From assembly GCF_029589055.1 (NCBI RefSeq), contig NZ_JARQZP010000003.1, forward strand, positions 1,240,001 through 1,304,000: a stretch of DNA of 64,000 bases. The letters are read 5' to 3'. The stretch comes from Vibrio hannami (GTDB lineage Bacteria > Pseudomonadota > Gammaproteobacteria > Enterobacterales > Vibrionaceae). Positions 44,916 through 55,118 of this stretch are shown piece by piece. Each line of letters begins with the position of its first letter. Within the stretch, counting starts at the first letter, position 1. The notes under the pieces are model-generated. The model worked only from the letters and a program-made list of their open reading frames with translations, ran no database searches and was not told the origin of the DNA. Position numbers and translations under genes: made by a program.

Positions 44916-45425
44916 CTAACAAGACAAATGAGATACAAGTTTATCGATTGCCCTTTTTGCCGACTCAAACGCAAAGTTTTCCAACTCGATATCTTTTAGT
45001 TTAGTCCATTGGATGGACTCAACATCATCATCGGCGACAAGGTGAGGTTTCTCGTCGAGTTCAACCAGGAAGAATGCATCTAAAGTTTTGTATTCAACGT
45101 TTTTGTACAGATAAGTATTAGGGTTGGAAGCAACATATTTCGGGGACTCAAACGAAAAACTGAGCTCCTCTTTTAGCTCTCTTATCGCCGCCTGCTCGAG
45201 AGATTCATCCGGATCAACAAACCCTCCAGGAAGATCCCACATCCCCTTGCCTGGCTCTCGGCCACGTATCGCAATTAGTATTTCATCCTTACAGACTATT
45301 GCGACCATAACAGCCGCTGCCGTATTCTGAAACAGTGTGAAATTACATTCGGAACATACAAACTGTTTTGTAGGTAGATAATTAGTTTGCAGAGCTTCGG
45401 CTCCGCAGTCCGGACAGAATTTCAT
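44916..45425 (-). CDS. Nudix hydrolase with N-terminal zinc ribbon
   Basis: A 169-residue protein: zinc ribbon CPDCGAE...CSECN at residues 4-27, then a Nudix domain with the box [22 protein letters not shown] (GX5EX7REUXEE pattern). Zinc-ribbon Nudix enzymes include NADH/NAD-decapping NudC types and other nucleotide hydrolases. Start ATG 45425. Substrate unknown. It is followed by the EIIBC promoter region. Confidence 0.87.
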   Translation of the reverse strand: MKFCPDCGAEALQTNYLPTKQFVCSECNFTLFQNTAAAVMVAIVCKDEILIAIRGREPGKGMWDLPGGFVDPDESLEQAAIRELKEELSFSFESPKYVASNPNTYLYKNVEYKTLDAFFLVELDEKPHLVADDDVESIQWTKLKDIELENFAFESAKRAIDKLVSHLSC

Positions 45426-45584
45426 TTTATTCCCTCATAGTTGAATCAAAGAGTTTTTCTCAGCGTATCAACAGCAACTTTATGTGGCTACTGTTACGTA
45501 CTTAAAACGCCTAAAGTTGTACAGCCTGAGACCGATAAATGGCTATAATATTAAATTATCAAACCATAGCCTTTGAGTATATTA

Positions 45585-46817
45585 ATGAATAAAGCTCTTC
45601 CATTGCTTTTTTTAGTTGCTTCTTTTCACGCCTATTCTGCTCAAGACCTACGTGTATCTCTACTTTCATTCAATGGCGCACAACGAGAAGCATATGACAC
45701 CATATTTGAACAATTTTCCCAAAAGCACACGAATATCAATCTTGTAGTAACCAATTATGAAGCTGAAAAATACAAGTCTGAGATTGGAGACTGGCTGCAG
45801 ACCGACAAGCATAGCGACATAATGTATTGGTTTGGTGGAGAGAGATTACGTAGCTTTGTAAAACAAGGATTAGTGAAAAATCTGGACGAAACATGGCAAA
45901 GCAATAATTGGGATGAAAGCTTCACTACTGCTGCAAAATCTAGTGTTTCGTTTGAAGACCAAAAGTATGGCCTTCCCGTACATTACTATCCGTGGGCGAT
46001 GTATTATAAGAAGTCTCTTTTTGAACGTTTAGGTATCGTACCACCAACGACCTGGGAGGAATTTATATCCACCAGCAACAAACTGAAAGAGAACCAAATA
46101 ACCCCTATTGTAGTGGGCAGTAAAAACCATTGGACTCTTGCCGCATGGTTTGACTACTTGAACCTCAGACTCAATGGGTTAGAGTTCCATCTAAAACTCA
46201 TGAACGGGGACGTTAGCTACAAAGATAACAGGGTCATTAAAGTATTCGAGGTATGGAGTTCTCTGGCAACACAAAATTACTTCCTGGCAGGACATCAAAA
46301 TCTAACATGGCGAGAAGCGCTACCTTTTCTCTACCGGAACAAAGGTGGAATAATGCTTATGGGCAACTTCTGGACTTCACAAATCCCTCCCTCTTTATAC
46401 GACGACATAGGAATGATTCGCTTCCCTATTATTGATAGCTCTCTCCCCGTATATGAAGAAGCGCCTACGAATGTATGGATGATCCCTGACAACACTCAAA
46501 ATAAAGAGGGAGCTATAACGTTAATGGAGTATCTAGCTGAACCGCAAGTTCAGGAAGAACTTAATAGTGCTATAGGGATGATAGCTCCTAGTCCAACTCA
46601 TAAAGCATCAAATGACTATTTCATTAATAGAGCCTATGAACTATTAGCGAAGGCTGATGGTAGTTCTCAGTTTTTCGATAGAGATACCCTACAACCTATT
46701 GCGTCGAAAGGTATTGAGCAGTTTTCCCGCTTTGTTTCCAATGTCGAGACGCTGCCAGATGTACTAGAAGAACTGGAAAGATTGCGTATTGAAAGCAAGC
46801 AAGGCACAAATAATTGA
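45585..46817 (+). CDS. Lone extracellular sugar-type substrate-binding protein
   Basis: A 410-residue family 1 solute-binding protein with a Sec signal (MNKALPLLFLVASFHAYSA) and the fold segments HSDIMYWFGGERLRSFVKQGLVK, YGLPVHYYPWAMYYKKSLFERLGI, NVWMIPDNTQNKEGAITLMEYLAEP. Such proteins deliver carbohydrates to ABC importers. No permease or ATPase is near, so it may be an orphan component or a sensor. ATG 45585 is preferred over an upstream codon at 45573. Confidence 0.8.
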   Translation: MNKALPLLFLVASFHAYSAQDLRVSLLSFNGAQREAYDTIFEQFSQKHTNINLVVTNYEAEKYKSEIGDWLQTDKHSDIMYWFGGERLRSFVKQGLVKNLDETWQSNNWDESFTTAAKSSVSFEDQKYGLPVHYYPWAMYYKKSLFERLGIVPPTTWEEFISTSNKLKENQITPIVVGSKNHWTLAAWFDYLNLRLNGLEFHLKLMNGDVSYKDNRVIKVFEVWSSLATQNYFLAGHQNLTWREALPFLYRNKGGIMLMGNFWTSQIPPSLYDDIGMIRFPIIDSSLPVYEEAPTNVWMIPDNTQNKEGAITLMEYLAEPQVQEELNSAIGMIAPSPTHKASNDYFINRAYELLAKADGSSQFFDRDTLQPIASKGIEQFSRFVSNVETLPDVLEELERLRIESKQGTNN

Positions 46818-46920
46818 ATCCACTATCAATCATTTAATGCAAATAAAAAGTCAATAACCTGTAACAAACTGCGAATAAAGTAATCGATTTCATCGATAAT
46901 AAAATAGTACAGGGAAGACA

Positions 46921-48693
46921 ATGTCTATCACTCAGAAAATTCATTTGGCGATTCTGGCTTCTGTAGTAGCTTTAACCGCCTGCTCCACAAATAACTCCAG
47001 TTACACAGAGCTGGGAATTAAATGCCAAGCTTCACCTATTACGGGGCAATCCGATAAAGAAATTTCAGGGCTAAAACTCGTCGGAACGTCCATCGCTGAC
47101 GCTGAATTTGATTCTTCAGCTGCAGAAATTGTTAGCTACGATAGCTGTACAGATAAGATTTATGTAGTCAATTCTCAAGCGAGCCGGGTAGACGTGTTAT
47201 CACTAGATGAACGCGGGATGCCTGCGCATACGGGCTCTATTGCCCTTGAAGCTGCCGGAAACGCTGCTGGAGTTCCTATCGGTGCCGCAAACAGTGTCGC
47301 TACACACAATGGACTGATCGCCGTCGCTATAGAAAACGCTGAAAAGCAACAAGATGGCATTATTGCTCTATATCGGTCTGATACGCTTGAATTGCTTGCA
47401 ACTTACCCTGCGGGTGCGCTACCCGATATGGTTGGTATCTCCAAAGATGGAAAGTACATCGCGACAGCCAACGAAGGTGAGCCAAACAGTGATTACACCG
47501 TCGATCCAGAAGGCAGTATCACTATTGTCGATATATCAAAAAGTGTTATGAACGGGAAAGTGCATCAAATTGGTTTCAAGGAGTTCAATGAAGGCGAAGC
47601 TCGTCATTACGAACTAGACCCAAACGTTCGAATTTCCGGACCTAACGCAAGCGTGGCTCAAGATCTCGAGCCAGAATACCTGACATTTACAGACAACGGA
47701 AAGCTCTACGTTGCTCTTCAGGAAAACAACGCGCTAGCGGCGATTGATCTAGAGACAAAGAGGGTTGAGTCCATCTATGGTTTAGGCGGGAAACCCTGGG
47801 CGACGTATGAATTAGATGCATCAAACAAAGATAAGAAGATTGGGAACTTCAAGAGCTATCCAATGTTAGAAGGGCTCTATATGCCTGATACGATAGACAG
47901 TTTCACCATCAATGGTCAGTCTTATATAATCTCTGCTAATGAAGGTGATGGCCGCGAGTATGGCTTCGATACCACTCAGAGTGTATGTAATGAACGCGGT
48001 TTTGACTGGGACGAGGATGATTTATCTGGTACCGAAAAATACTTTACCGAGGAAGGATTCTGTATCGCTTACGTTGATGAGACTCGCGGTAAGAAGCTGA
48101 AAATCGCCCCCGAACACCCACTTGCAGAACAACTTCAAGACAAAAAGGCACTAGGCCGTCTTAAAGTGGTTAACGATAAGATGGTAAGAAAAGATGAGCC
48201 TGTTTACGCGTATGGAGCTCGTTCATTCTCTATCTGGGACGAGAAAGGCAACCTTATTTTCGATAGTGGTGACACAATAGGCAAAGTGGCTTTTGCTTCC
48301 GATGGTAAATACTTCAATAGTACCAACGATAACAACAACAGTGGTGATGACCGGAGTGATGACAAAGGAACAGAACCTGAAGCTATCGAAACTGCAAGTA
48401 TAAACGGTCAACAGTATGTATTTGTTGGACTAGAAAGACACGGTGGTATTATGGTGTTTGATGTTACTCAACCAAGCAGAAGTCAGTTTGTAACATTTGC
48501 AAACAACCGTAGCTTTGGTACAGATGTTTGCACTGAAACCGATGATGGTGATTGTGATAATGGCGCATACAACCCTGGTGCGGGAGATTTAGGCCCCGAG
48601 TCTATCAACTATTTCCAGCGTAATGGAAAACACTATCTTGCGGTGGGCAATGAAGTTAGCGGTACGACGTCCGTCTTCCAGATAGAATTCTAG
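46921..48693 (+). CDS. Choice-of-anchor I type beta-propeller lipoprotein
   Basis: A 590-residue lipoprotein with a lipobox (ALTAC, Cys21) followed by WD/phytase-like propeller repeats: SYDSCTDKIYVVNSQASRVDVLSLDE, NSVATHNGLIAVAIENAEKQQDG, YIATANEGEPNSDYT, LTFTDNGKLYVALQENNALAAID. This resembles the choice-of-anchor I proteins, which lie on the outer membrane or surface and are of unknown role. An acidic calcium-loop-like segment DETDDGDCDNG-type is near the end. RBS AGGGAAGACA precedes the ATG. Confidence 0.72.
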   Translation: MSITQKIHLAILASVVALTACSTNNSSYTELGIKCQASPITGQSDKEISGLKLVGTSIADAEFDSSAAEIVSYDSCTDKIYVVNSQASRVDVLSLDERGMPAHTGSIALEAAGNAAGVPIGAANSVATHNGLIAVAIENAEKQQDGIIALYRSDTLELLATYPAGALPDMVGISKDGKYIATANEGEPNSDYTVDPEGSITIVDISKSVMNGKVHQIGFKEFNEGEARHYELDPNVRISGPNASVAQDLEPEYLTFTDNGKLYVALQENNALAAIDLETKRVESIYGLGGKPWATYELDASNKDKKIGNFKSYPMLEGLYMPDTIDSFTINGQSYIISANEGDGREYGFDTTQSVCNERGFDWDEDDLSGTEKYFTEEGFCIAYVDETRGKKLKIAPEHPLAEQLQDKKALGRLKVVNDKMVRKDEPVYAYGARSFSIWDEKGNLIFDSGDTIGKVAFASDGKYFNSTNDNNNSGDDRSDDKGTEPEAIETASINGQQYVFVGLERHGGIMVFDVTQPSRSQFVTFANNRSFGTDVCTETDDGDCDNGAYNPGAGDLGPESINYFQRNGKHYLAVGNEVSGTTSVFQIEF

Positions 48694-48730
48694 CCTGTAA
48701 TATATACTCGAGACAGACAAACTTAGCCCG

Positions 48731-48928
48731 CTAGGCTTGTCTGTCTAAATCTCGCTTCTCAACAGCACCGCTCGACTTCCCCCTATTGTCCCAGATGTAC
48801 ATTGGAGAAGACGCAGCACACTCATCACAAACAACGTGTGCTTCTTTCTCATCCCCGCCCCATGCAGGATAAAGATATTCAATAGACAATGTATTGCTAC
48901 CGCAAAATGGACAAGATTTATGTTTCAT
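48731..48928 (-). CDS. Lar-family restriction-alleviation-like zinc ribbon protein
   Basis: A 65-residue protein with two CxxC pairs (CPFCGSN and CDEC) and the Lar pattern (KSCPFCGSNTL...VVCDECAASS). Lar of phages lowers type I restriction; chromosomal homologues of this size are frequent and mostly of unknown role. It is a single gene here, between the lipoprotein and TetR genes, with the start at ATG 48928 and GGGGAGAGC upstream. Confidence 0.72.
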   Translation of the reverse strand: MKHKSCPFCGSNTLSIEYLYPAWGGDEKEAHVVCDECAASSPMYIWDNRGKSSGAVEKRDLDRQA

Positions 48929-48975
48929 TAATGGCTCTCCCCAAAGCTAAGCTTATTATTTTATCTGGTCATCGG

Positions 48976-49563
48976 TTAACGACGGGTTAAAACTTCAATC
49001 GTTTTAAGCACTTTCTCGAACTCAGTATGCACATCAAACGTGTTGGAAGTAGCAGCCATCGAAAGCAAACCCTCAAGCATAAGAAAAACAGCTATTGTTA
49101 GCTCTTCAACACTGAGTTCTTTTGTACGGCCCGGGCAGTTATTTACCGCATCGGCAATGGCGTTTTTATACATATCCAGACAGCTATTCAAGCTTGATTG
49201 AACAAGTTCGCTCTCCATCATTTCGTGGCAAACCATATTCAGGCGATTTAGTTTTACGATGTATTCAAGGTTTTCATACATAAACACTCTGAGGAAATCG
49301 AATGGCTGAGCGTCAGACCTGAAGCTCTCTATCTCTTCCTCGAAACGTCCACCCACCCCATGGATAATAGAGACAAAAATATCTTCCTTACTTGTAAAGT
49401 AATGATATATCGCGCCTTTTGAAAGCTGAGTTGCAACCATTATGTCTTTCATGGTTGTTCTCGAATACCCTTTTTCAAGAAAGATATCCAGAGCACAATC
49501 CAGTATCTGATTCTTTCTTTCCTGTTCGGATCGGTGTTTCGTACCTTGTTTTTCTTCTGCCAC
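48976..49563 (-). CDS. TetR/AcrR-family regulator
   Basis: A 195-residue regulator: helix-turn-helix ILDCALDIFLEKGYSRTTMKDIMVATQLSKGAIYHYFTSKEDIF, then a helical ligand-binding domain. TetR proteins usually repress a neighbouring exporter or enzyme. No obvious divergent target is adjacent; the next gene rightward is the csqR terminator region. Confidence 0.85.
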   Translation of the reverse strand: MAEEKQGTKHRSEQERKNQILDCALDIFLEKGYSRTTMKDIMVATQLSKGAIYHYFTSKEDIFVSIIHGVGGRFEEEIESFRSDAQPFDFLRVFMYENLEYIVKLNRLNMVCHEMMESELVQSSLNSCLDMYKNAIADAVNNCPGRTKELSVEELTIAVFLMLEGLLSMAATSNTFDVHTEFEKVLKTIEVLTRR

Positions 49564-49750
49564 GAATCTAATTCAACTCAAAATAAACCGCACGGTCGGT
49601 ATATTATTCGGTTTAAACTAAAAGATAAAGCAAAACAATTATTCAACAATGAAACTTTTAGATATTTTATACTTGGTCTATTTAACGAAGAAAGAAAGCT
49701 AAATAATTCGCCAAAAATGAGTTATTGATTAGAAGGGAAGCATGGAATCA

Positions 49751-49775
49751 AAACGGCACCCTGTGAGTGCCGTTT
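49751..49775 (-). terminator. Terminator of the csqR-yihV unit
   Basis: AAACGGCAC (49751-49759) and GTGCCGTTT (49767-49775) form a nine-base stem. On the minus strand it ends in TTTTG and lies 11 bp past the csqR stop. Confidence 0.8.
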
Positions 49776-49786
49776 ATCAAGATTAG

Positions 49787-50545
49787 TTATTTGCAAATTT
49801 CGACTTTAACACTGCCGGTATTCAGAACATCCTGAATATCTTCTGGTGGTTGCTCGTCGGTGAAGAACACCGTCGCATCCTTAATATTACCCAGTTCGAT
49901 AGAACCTTTAGGCGTGTATTTGGTTGAGTCCAGAGCCACAAATACATTCCTTGCGGACTTCATTACAGCCTGAGCAATGGCTGTTTCGTTAAGATCATAC
50001 TCAAGCAATGTTCCATCTTCATCAATAGAGCCTGCACTAGTAATCATGTAATCGAAACGGAAGTTATTAATAAAATCAAGAGCCTCAGTACCGACAATTC
50101 CGCCATTCTTCGCTCTGATTTTTCCGCTTGGGATCAACACATCAAAGCTTTTATTGCTATGCAGTACATTTGCAACCCGAAGCGAGTTGGTGATCACCTG
50201 CAAATTGCTTTTCTTAAGAAGATGCGTTGCTATGATTTCTGTTGTTGTGCCTATCGTCAGGAACACGGTTGAGTTATCGGGAATCATCTGAGTAATGCGT
50301 TCACCGATAGCATTCTTTTCTTCAGTTTCTGAGACTTTACGAATTTCGTAATCAAGGTTAACTGTACTGGAAGGAGAACTTGCACCACCGTGGTGACGCA
50401 CTAACAAGCGCTCGTCGCTGAGTTTCTTGATATCTCTTCTGATCGTTTGTGTCGAAACTTGCAGAATTTCTGCAAGTTCTTCGACGGTACAGTAACCTTT
50501 ATCAATAACTAATTGTAATAGTTTGTCTTGTCTTGGATTAGTCAT
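49787..50545 (-). CDS. csqR: DeoR-family repressor of sulfoquinovose catabolism (CsqR/YihW-like)
   Basis: A 252-residue DeoR regulator: winged helix NPRQDKLLQLVIDKGYCTVEELAEILQVSTQTIRRDIKKLS and effector domain (FLTIGTTTEIIATHLL, VITNSLRVANVLHSN, IVGTEA). Sequence follows remembered E. coli CsqR (YihW). CsqR represses SQ genes until it binds SQ, its glyceryl form or a pathway intermediate. It lies 24 bp downstream of yihV on the same strand, so it is co-transcribed and autoregulated. Candidate operators are at 51535-51577 and elsewhere in the cluster. Confidence 0.87.
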   Translation of the reverse strand: MTNPRQDKLLQLVIDKGYCTVEELAEILQVSTQTIRRDIKKLSDERLLVRHHGGASSPSSTVNLDYEIRKVSETEEKNAIGERITQMIPDNSTVFLTIGTTTEIIATHLLKKSNLQVITNSLRVANVLHSNKSFDVLIPSGKIRAKNGGIVGTEALDFINNFRFDYMITSAGSIDEDGTLLEYDLNETAIAQAVMKSARNVFVALDSTKYTPKGSIELGNIKDATVFFTDEQPPEDIQDVLNTGSVKVEICK

Positions 50546-50569
50546 GATAACCTTTGCTTAAATTTGTTA

Positions 50570-51457
50570 TTAATCTGCAATATCTGCTTCAACCGTTGCA
50601 CGGTCAGGAATGCCTTCGCGGCCACCTCTTCGGGTGCATTTTATCGCTGCTACTGTATTTGAAAATATAACTGCCTGACGGGTTTCCATTCCTTCAGCGA
50701 CCGCAACAGCAAGTGCTCCATGGAAAACATCACCAGCACCTGTAGTATCCACCACATCAACAACTTTACCCGGCTGATGCATCAGTTCGTCGTCTTCTAA
50801 CCAGTAGCAACCCTTTGCGCCGACAGTAACATATACTTTCCCTTTTGTCCTTTTCTGAGCGATTTTTAGACCTTCAATTGGATCATCTGTCGCACTAAAT
50901 TTAGCCAGACCAGGTTCTGAGAATGCAATATGATCGGAAAGTTCTACAAGCTCATCAATAGGATCCGGACAAATATCGGCATCCAGTACAGAAGGAATAC
51001 CGAATTTTTTCGCCTGTTCAAGCGCGTATTTGGCACCTTCTATCCATCGTACATCACATAAAATGGTTTCGTATGTAGAGAAATCAACAGATTTAAGAGG
51101 TTCAATATCTCGGCTTAGAGACTTGTCCTGGTAGTTGATGATCATGCGCTCACCTTCATCATCCACCAGCACCGCAGAGAAAGCCGATGACGCTTCAGAT
51201 ATATGAACAGCATTGTCTACACCAACACCGTATCCAGATAACTCAGACAACATAGTGTCTGCCACAGAATCACCACCAACACGTCCGATAAAATCAACAT
51301 CCTTTCCGAGTCTAGCCACAGCAACTGAAGCCGTTGCCGCTGGCCCACCGCCAACTTCAAAATAGTCGGTTGCAACAAACTTGCCGCCGGTAGTAGGTAG
51401 TTGAGCGACTCGCTGGATTCTGTCGAGTACGGTAATTCCAAGACACGCTATTGCCAT
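50570..51457 (-). CDS. yihV: 6-deoxy-6-sulfofructose kinase (YihV-like)
   Basis: A 295-residue PfkB-family kinase. VGGGPAATASVAVARLG is near the N-terminus, the catalytic GAGD is at residues 240-243 (Asp243), and the C-terminus has KCTRRGGREGIPD. It closely follows remembered E. coli YihV throughout. It phosphorylates sulfofructose at C1 with ATP. It is divergent from yihU over 199 bp carrying repeated candidate operators. Confidence 0.93.
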   Translation of the reverse strand: MAIACLGITVLDRIQRVAQLPTTGGKFVATDYFEVGGGPAATASVAVARLGKDVDFIGRVGGDSVADTMLSELSGYGVGVDNAVHISEASSAFSAVLVDDEGERMIINYQDKSLSRDIEPLKSVDFSTYETILCDVRWIEGAKYALEQAKKFGIPSVLDADICPDPIDELVELSDHIAFSEPGLAKFSATDDPIEGLKIAQKRTKGKVYVTVGAKGCYWLEDDELMHQPGKVVDVVDTTGAGDVFHGALAVAVAEGMETRQAVIFSNTVAAIKCTRRGGREGIPDRATVEADIAD

Positions 51458-51534
51458 TAGTTAATTCTCTTTTTGTATATGTAGGGTTATGTTTCCATTA
51501 TATGAATATTCATCTTTTTGGATGAGATGACAAT

Positions 51535-51577
51535 CACAAAACAACACCAAATGTACACAAAACAACAAAATGTGACA
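51535..51577. promoter_or_regulatory. Two 21-bp-spaced operator-like repeats between yihV and yihU
   Basis: CACAAAACAACACCAAATGT begins at 51535 (site A) and CACAAAACAACAAAATGTGA at 51556 (site B). The starts are 21 bp apart, two turns of the helix. Repeated A-rich ACAAAACAACA words fit a DeoR-family operator. Site B also contains a CRP half-site-like TGTGA. Confidence 0.55.
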
Positions 51578-51656
51578 GCGATTACGGTTGTATTTGTAGA
51601 AATCGTTATATTGGCGACACTACCAAACCAAATCATACGTTAAGAAGGATTAATTC

Positions 51657-52550
51657 ATGTCAACTATCGGCTTTATCGGTCTTGGACAAATGGGCAGCCC
51701 AATGGCGGCAAACCTTATCAAAGGCGGAAACTCTCTTAAGGTCTTCGATATTAACGAAGAAGCTGTATCTAAGCTTGTTGAGCAAGGCGCAACTGCCGCT
51801 ATATCTCCAGCTGAAGCTGCAAACGACGTTGAGTTCATCGTTACTATGCTTCCAAATGGCGCACTAGTTCGTGCAACTCTGTTTGGCGAAAACGGCATTA
51901 CAACAACAATGAGTAAAGATGCTCTTCATATCGACATGTCGACTATTCATCCAATGGAAACAGATGCTCTAGTTAAAGAGATGGCTGATGCTGGATTCCA
52001 GATGATGGAAGCACCGGTTGGTCGTACTTCAGACCACGCTATTCGTGGTGAACTTCTAATCATGGCAGGTGGTACTAAAGAGCAGATTGAAAAAGCTCAA
52101 CCTCTGTTTGATTGCATGGGTAACGAAACGGTTGATTGCGGCGGTCAGGGTAAAGGCATTCGCGTAAAAATCATCAACAACTACATGAGTATCGCACTTA
52201 ATGCGCTGTCTGCTGAAGCCGCAACACTTGCTGAAGCAATTGGCCTGGAGTTCGATGCTGCTCTGAAAGTAATGAATGGTACGCCTGCTGGTAAAGGACA
52301 CTTCACTACAACATGGCCAGGAAAAGTACTGGCTGGCAACCTTGATCCTGCATTTATGATCGACCTTGCACATAAAGACCTGGGTATCGCCCTTGACCTT
52401 GCAAACCAGGTTAACGTTCCAATGCCTTGTGGCGCCGCATCTCGTGAGATGTACAGCATTGCACGCGCAGCAGGTCGTGGTCGTCAGGACTGGACGGCGG
52501 TACTAGAGCAACTTCGTGTAACCTCTGGTCTTGAACCTAAAATTAAATAA
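51657..52550 (+). CDS. yihU: Sulfolactaldehyde reductase (YihU-like)
   Basis: A 297-residue member of the beta-hydroxyacid dehydrogenase family: [17 protein letters not shown]-binding start, MLPNGALVR, the substrate loop [11 protein letters not shown] (Arg123), and catalytic Lys171 in [10 protein letters not shown]. It aligns with remembered E. coli YihU almost from end to end, so it reduces 3-sulfolactaldehyde to DHPS with NADH. RBS AAGAAGGATTAATTC precedes the ATG. First gene of the rightward SQ units. Confidence 0.94.
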   Translation: MSTIGFIGLGQMGSPMAANLIKGGNSLKVFDINEEAVSKLVEQGATAAISPAEAANDVEFIVTMLPNGALVRATLFGENGITTTMSKDALHIDMSTIHPMETDALVKEMADAGFQMMEAPVGRTSDHAIRGELLIMAGGTKEQIEKAQPLFDCMGNETVDCGGQGKGIRVKIINNYMSIALNALSAEAATLAEAIGLEFDAALKVMNGTPAGKGHFTTTWPGKVLAGNLDPAFMIDLAHKDLGIALDLANQVNVPMPCGAASREMYSIARAAGRGRQDWTAVLEQLRVTSGLEPKIK

Positions 52551-52576
52551 GAACTTCAATACAAAAAGGCATTAAC

Positions 52577-53638
52577 GTGAAACTCACTACTACCCCATGG
52601 GGCGAAGTAGAAGGTCAGAACACACCAGTCCAGCTATTTACGCTGGAAAACCAGAGTGGAATGAAGCTTTCGGTCACCAACTATGGCTGCATAGTGACGT
52701 CGATTGAAACACCAGACCGCAACTGTGAACTTGCTGATGTCGTTCTGGGCTACGAAAGCCTGGAAAAATACTTAGTCGGACACCCTTTCTTTGGTGCGAT
52801 TGCTGGTCGCTATGCAAACCGCATCAAAGATGGCAAATACAGTCTCGATGGCATCAATTACCAACTTGAAACCAATGAGCCCCCAACGACTCAACATTTG
52901 CATGGCGGTACAAAAGGGTTCGACAAGTATGTCTGGAACTACTCGGTAGAAGAAACCGAAACGGGTATCTTCATTCATTTTAACCGAGTATCTCCAGATG
53001 GAGAATCTGGTTATGGCGGTACACTAAACGTTGTTCATACGATTGGTTTGGATGAATCGAATCAGGTTCATTACAACTTTAAAGCCACCACTGACAAGCC
53101 AACCGTTTTGAACCTATGCAACCACAGTTACTACAACCTTGGTGGCCATGATTCTGGCTCTGTTGAAGGCCATGAACTGAAGCTGTTTGCTGATTTCTAC
53201 ACGCCAGTCGCAGAGAACATGATTCCTACTGGTGAAATCCTTTCCGTAAACGGGACTGGACTGGATTTCACCGCTTCTTCTGTTATTGGTGAAAACAAAC
53301 AAAAGCTTGAAGAAGATGGTTTCGACCATAACTACATACTCCATCACCGCGATGTAGAGGATGATTATGGTTACGCAGCAGAACTGTACGATCCTAAAAC
53401 GGGACGCTTTATGACGGTACTAACCACTCAGCCTGCGGTTCAGTTCTACAGCGGTTTTAAGCTATCCAACAAACCGTGGTTTGGTCGTAATGGCTTTAAG
53501 TACGAATCCTGGGGTGGAATGTGCCTGGAAACCCAGCACTTCCCAGACAGTCCAAACCAGTCTCACTTCCCTTCTGTTCGTCTGAATCCAGGCGAAGTAT
53601 TCGAAGAGAAGACCATACACAGGTTTGGAGTGAAGTAA
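52577..53638 (+). CDS. GalM-type aldose 1-epimerase of the SQ operon
   Basis: A 353-residue galactose-mutarotase-like enzyme: RYANRIKDGKYSLDG, QHLHGG, NLCNHSYYNLGG (catalytic His), FDHNYIL, and the catalytic-Glu segment CLETQHFPDSPN. It is the size of GalM (346) rather than E. coli YihR (308), so it is a paralogous replacement for YihR. It would interconvert SQ anomers for the isomerase. It starts 26 bp after yihU and is followed by a terminator. Confidence 0.88.
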   Translation: MKLTTTPWGEVEGQNTPVQLFTLENQSGMKLSVTNYGCIVTSIETPDRNCELADVVLGYESLEKYLVGHPFFGAIAGRYANRIKDGKYSLDGINYQLETNEPPTTQHLHGGTKGFDKYVWNYSVEETETGIFIHFNRVSPDGESGYGGTLNVVHTIGLDESNQVHYNFKATTDKPTVLNLCNHSYYNLGGHDSGSVEGHELKLFADFYTPVAENMIPTGEILSVNGTGLDFTASSVIGENKQKLEEDGFDHNYILHHRDVEDDYGYAAELYDPKTGRFMTVLTTQPAVQFYSGFKLSNKPWFGRNGFKYESWGGMCLETQHFPDSPNQSHFPSVRLNPGEVFEEKTIHRFGVK

Positions 53639-53648
53639 GTTTTACAAC

Positions 53649-53672
53649 AAGCGCTCACATGAGCGCTTTTTT
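53649..53672 (+). terminator. Rho-independent terminator after the epimerase
   Basis: AAGCGCTC (53649-53656) pairs with GAGCGCTT (53661-53668), followed by a T run. It divides the SQ cluster, consistent with a new promoter upstream of yihS. Confidence 0.9.
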
Positions 53673-53716
53673 AGGCCTTAATTTTCCAGTAAAGATTGTG
53701 CTCCAACGCTCAAAAA

Positions 53717-53805
53717 TGTCCGTTATTGTTTATTTATGTTGAAAAGTGATACATAACTAACAGAAATAAACTGAACAGACTGATAATTTTAGTCGCAACA
53801 AACAA
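53717..53805 (+). promoter_or_regulatory. yihS: Promoter/leader module of yihS (copy 1)
   Basis: TGTCC at 53717, a TGATACATAACTAAC block at 53747-53769 (23 bp identical to copy 2) and AACAAACAA at 53797-53805 keep the same spacing as in the aldolase promoter. TGATACATA could be an extended -10 element, but this is tentative. Confidence 0.55.
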
Positions 53806-53843
53806 TAATGACGATTATCCAATAATTCCAGAGGAAACAATGT

Positions 53844-55094
53844 ATGAAGTGGATTAATACCCGATCCCATATTTCTTGGTTAGAAACCGAAACAGACCGC
53901 ATCTTCGAATTTGGCAGAAACGCTGTTGTACCTAATGGCTTTGGCTGGATTGGTAACAACGGTAATGTTCGTGAAGAGATGGGTACACGCCTTTGGATCA
54001 CAGCAAGAATGCTACATTGTTACTCTCTGGCTGCGTTGATGGGTCGCCCTGGAGCAATGGACCTGGTTGAGCATGGTATCACTGCTCTTGAAGGCCCACT
54101 AAAAGACAAAGAGCACGGCGGTTGGTTCGCTACTATAGATAATGAAGGCGAAGGCATCATGGATGAGTCTAAACAAGGCTACCAGCATGCATTCGCACTG
54201 CTAGGCGCAGCAAGTGCTGTTACTACTGGTCACCCTCGCGCACAAGCTCTTCTGGAAGAAGCTATCGCTGTTTATGAGAAACACTTCTGGGTTGAAGAGA
54301 AGCAGATGTGTTACGAGTCATGGGATCGTGCCTGGACTGAAACAGAAGATTACCGCGGTGGTAATATGGCAATGCACTCTGTGGAAGCATTCCTGATTGT
54401 TTATGATGTAACTAAAGACAAAAAGTGGCTTGACCGCGCACTGAACATTACTGAATTCATGGTTCACAAGACAGCAAAAGGCCTGAGCTATCGTGTAAAT
54501 GAGCACTTCGATTCAGACTGGAATCCACTACCAGACTACAATAAAGAGACACCAGCAAGTCACTTCCGTGCATACGGCGGTACACCTGGTCACTGGATTG
54601 AGTGGGGTCGTTTGATCTGTCACCTACGTGCAACGCTCCTAGAAATTGGCGCTGATGCACCTGAGTGGATGCTAGAAGATGCCATTGGTCTATTCGATGC
54701 AACGGTACGTGACGCATGGTATGTAGATGGCGCACCTGGTTTTGTTTACTCGGTTGACTGGGACGGTAAACCTGTTGTTCGTGAACGTATTCGTTGGGCT
54801 CCAGTAGAAGCTATCGGTACTGCTTATGCGCTTTACGCTGTAACTGGTGAGAAAAAGTACGAAGACTGGTACCAGACATGGTGGGATTACTGTCGTACTT
54901 ACCTGATCGACTATGAAGGTTGCTCATGGTGGCAGGAACTAGACGTAAACAACCAGGCTGGTACAAGCGTGGTTTGGGACGGTAAGCAGGATATCTATCA
55001 CCTAATGCACTGCCTGGTGATTCCTCGCCTTCCTCTGACTCCGGGTCTGGCACCGGCTGTTGCTGCAGGTCTTCTGGATCAGGATGTGAAGTAA
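53844..55094 (+). CDS. yihS: Sulfoquinovose isomerase (YihS-like)
   Basis: A 416-residue N-acylglucosamine-2-epimerase-family isomerase (E. coli YihS 413). It begins [30 protein letters not shown] and holds [38 protein letters not shown] and [24 protein letters not shown], which supply the active-site His and other residues. It follows remembered YihS residue by residue and converts SQ to sulfofructose. RBS AGAGGAAACAATGT precedes the ATG. The gene has its own promoter module. Confidence 0.94.
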   Translation: MKWINTRSHISWLETETDRIFEFGRNAVVPNGFGWIGNNGNVREEMGTRLWITARMLHCYSLAALMGRPGAMDLVEHGITALEGPLKDKEHGGWFATIDNEGEGIMDESKQGYQHAFALLGAASAVTTGHPRAQALLEEAIAVYEKHFWVEEKQMCYESWDRAWTETEDYRGGNMAMHSVEAFLIVYDVTKDKKWLDRALNITEFMVHKTAKGLSYRVNEHFDSDWNPLPDYNKETPASHFRAYGGTPGHWIEWGRLICHLRATLLEIGADAPEWMLEDAIGLFDATVRDAWYVDGAPGFVYSVDWDGKPVVRERIRWAPVEAIGTAYALYAVTGEKKYEDWYQTWWDYCRTYLIDYEGCSWWQELDVNNQAGTSVVWDGKQDIYHLMHCLVIPRLPLTPGLAPAVAAGLLDQDVK

Positions 55095-55118
55095 ACCTTC
55101 TCACGCACCTATCTCTAT

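Noticed and set aside
44802-44999. Open frame overlapping the end of the Nudix gene on the plus strand
   Set aside because: It is antisense to the Nudix coding end, has no ribosome site and an unconvincing composition.
51458-51656. TGTGACAGCGATTACG as a full CRP site between yihV and yihU
   Set aside because: Only one half matches well; the second half (TTACG) deviates, so it is noted only as an alternative reading of site B.
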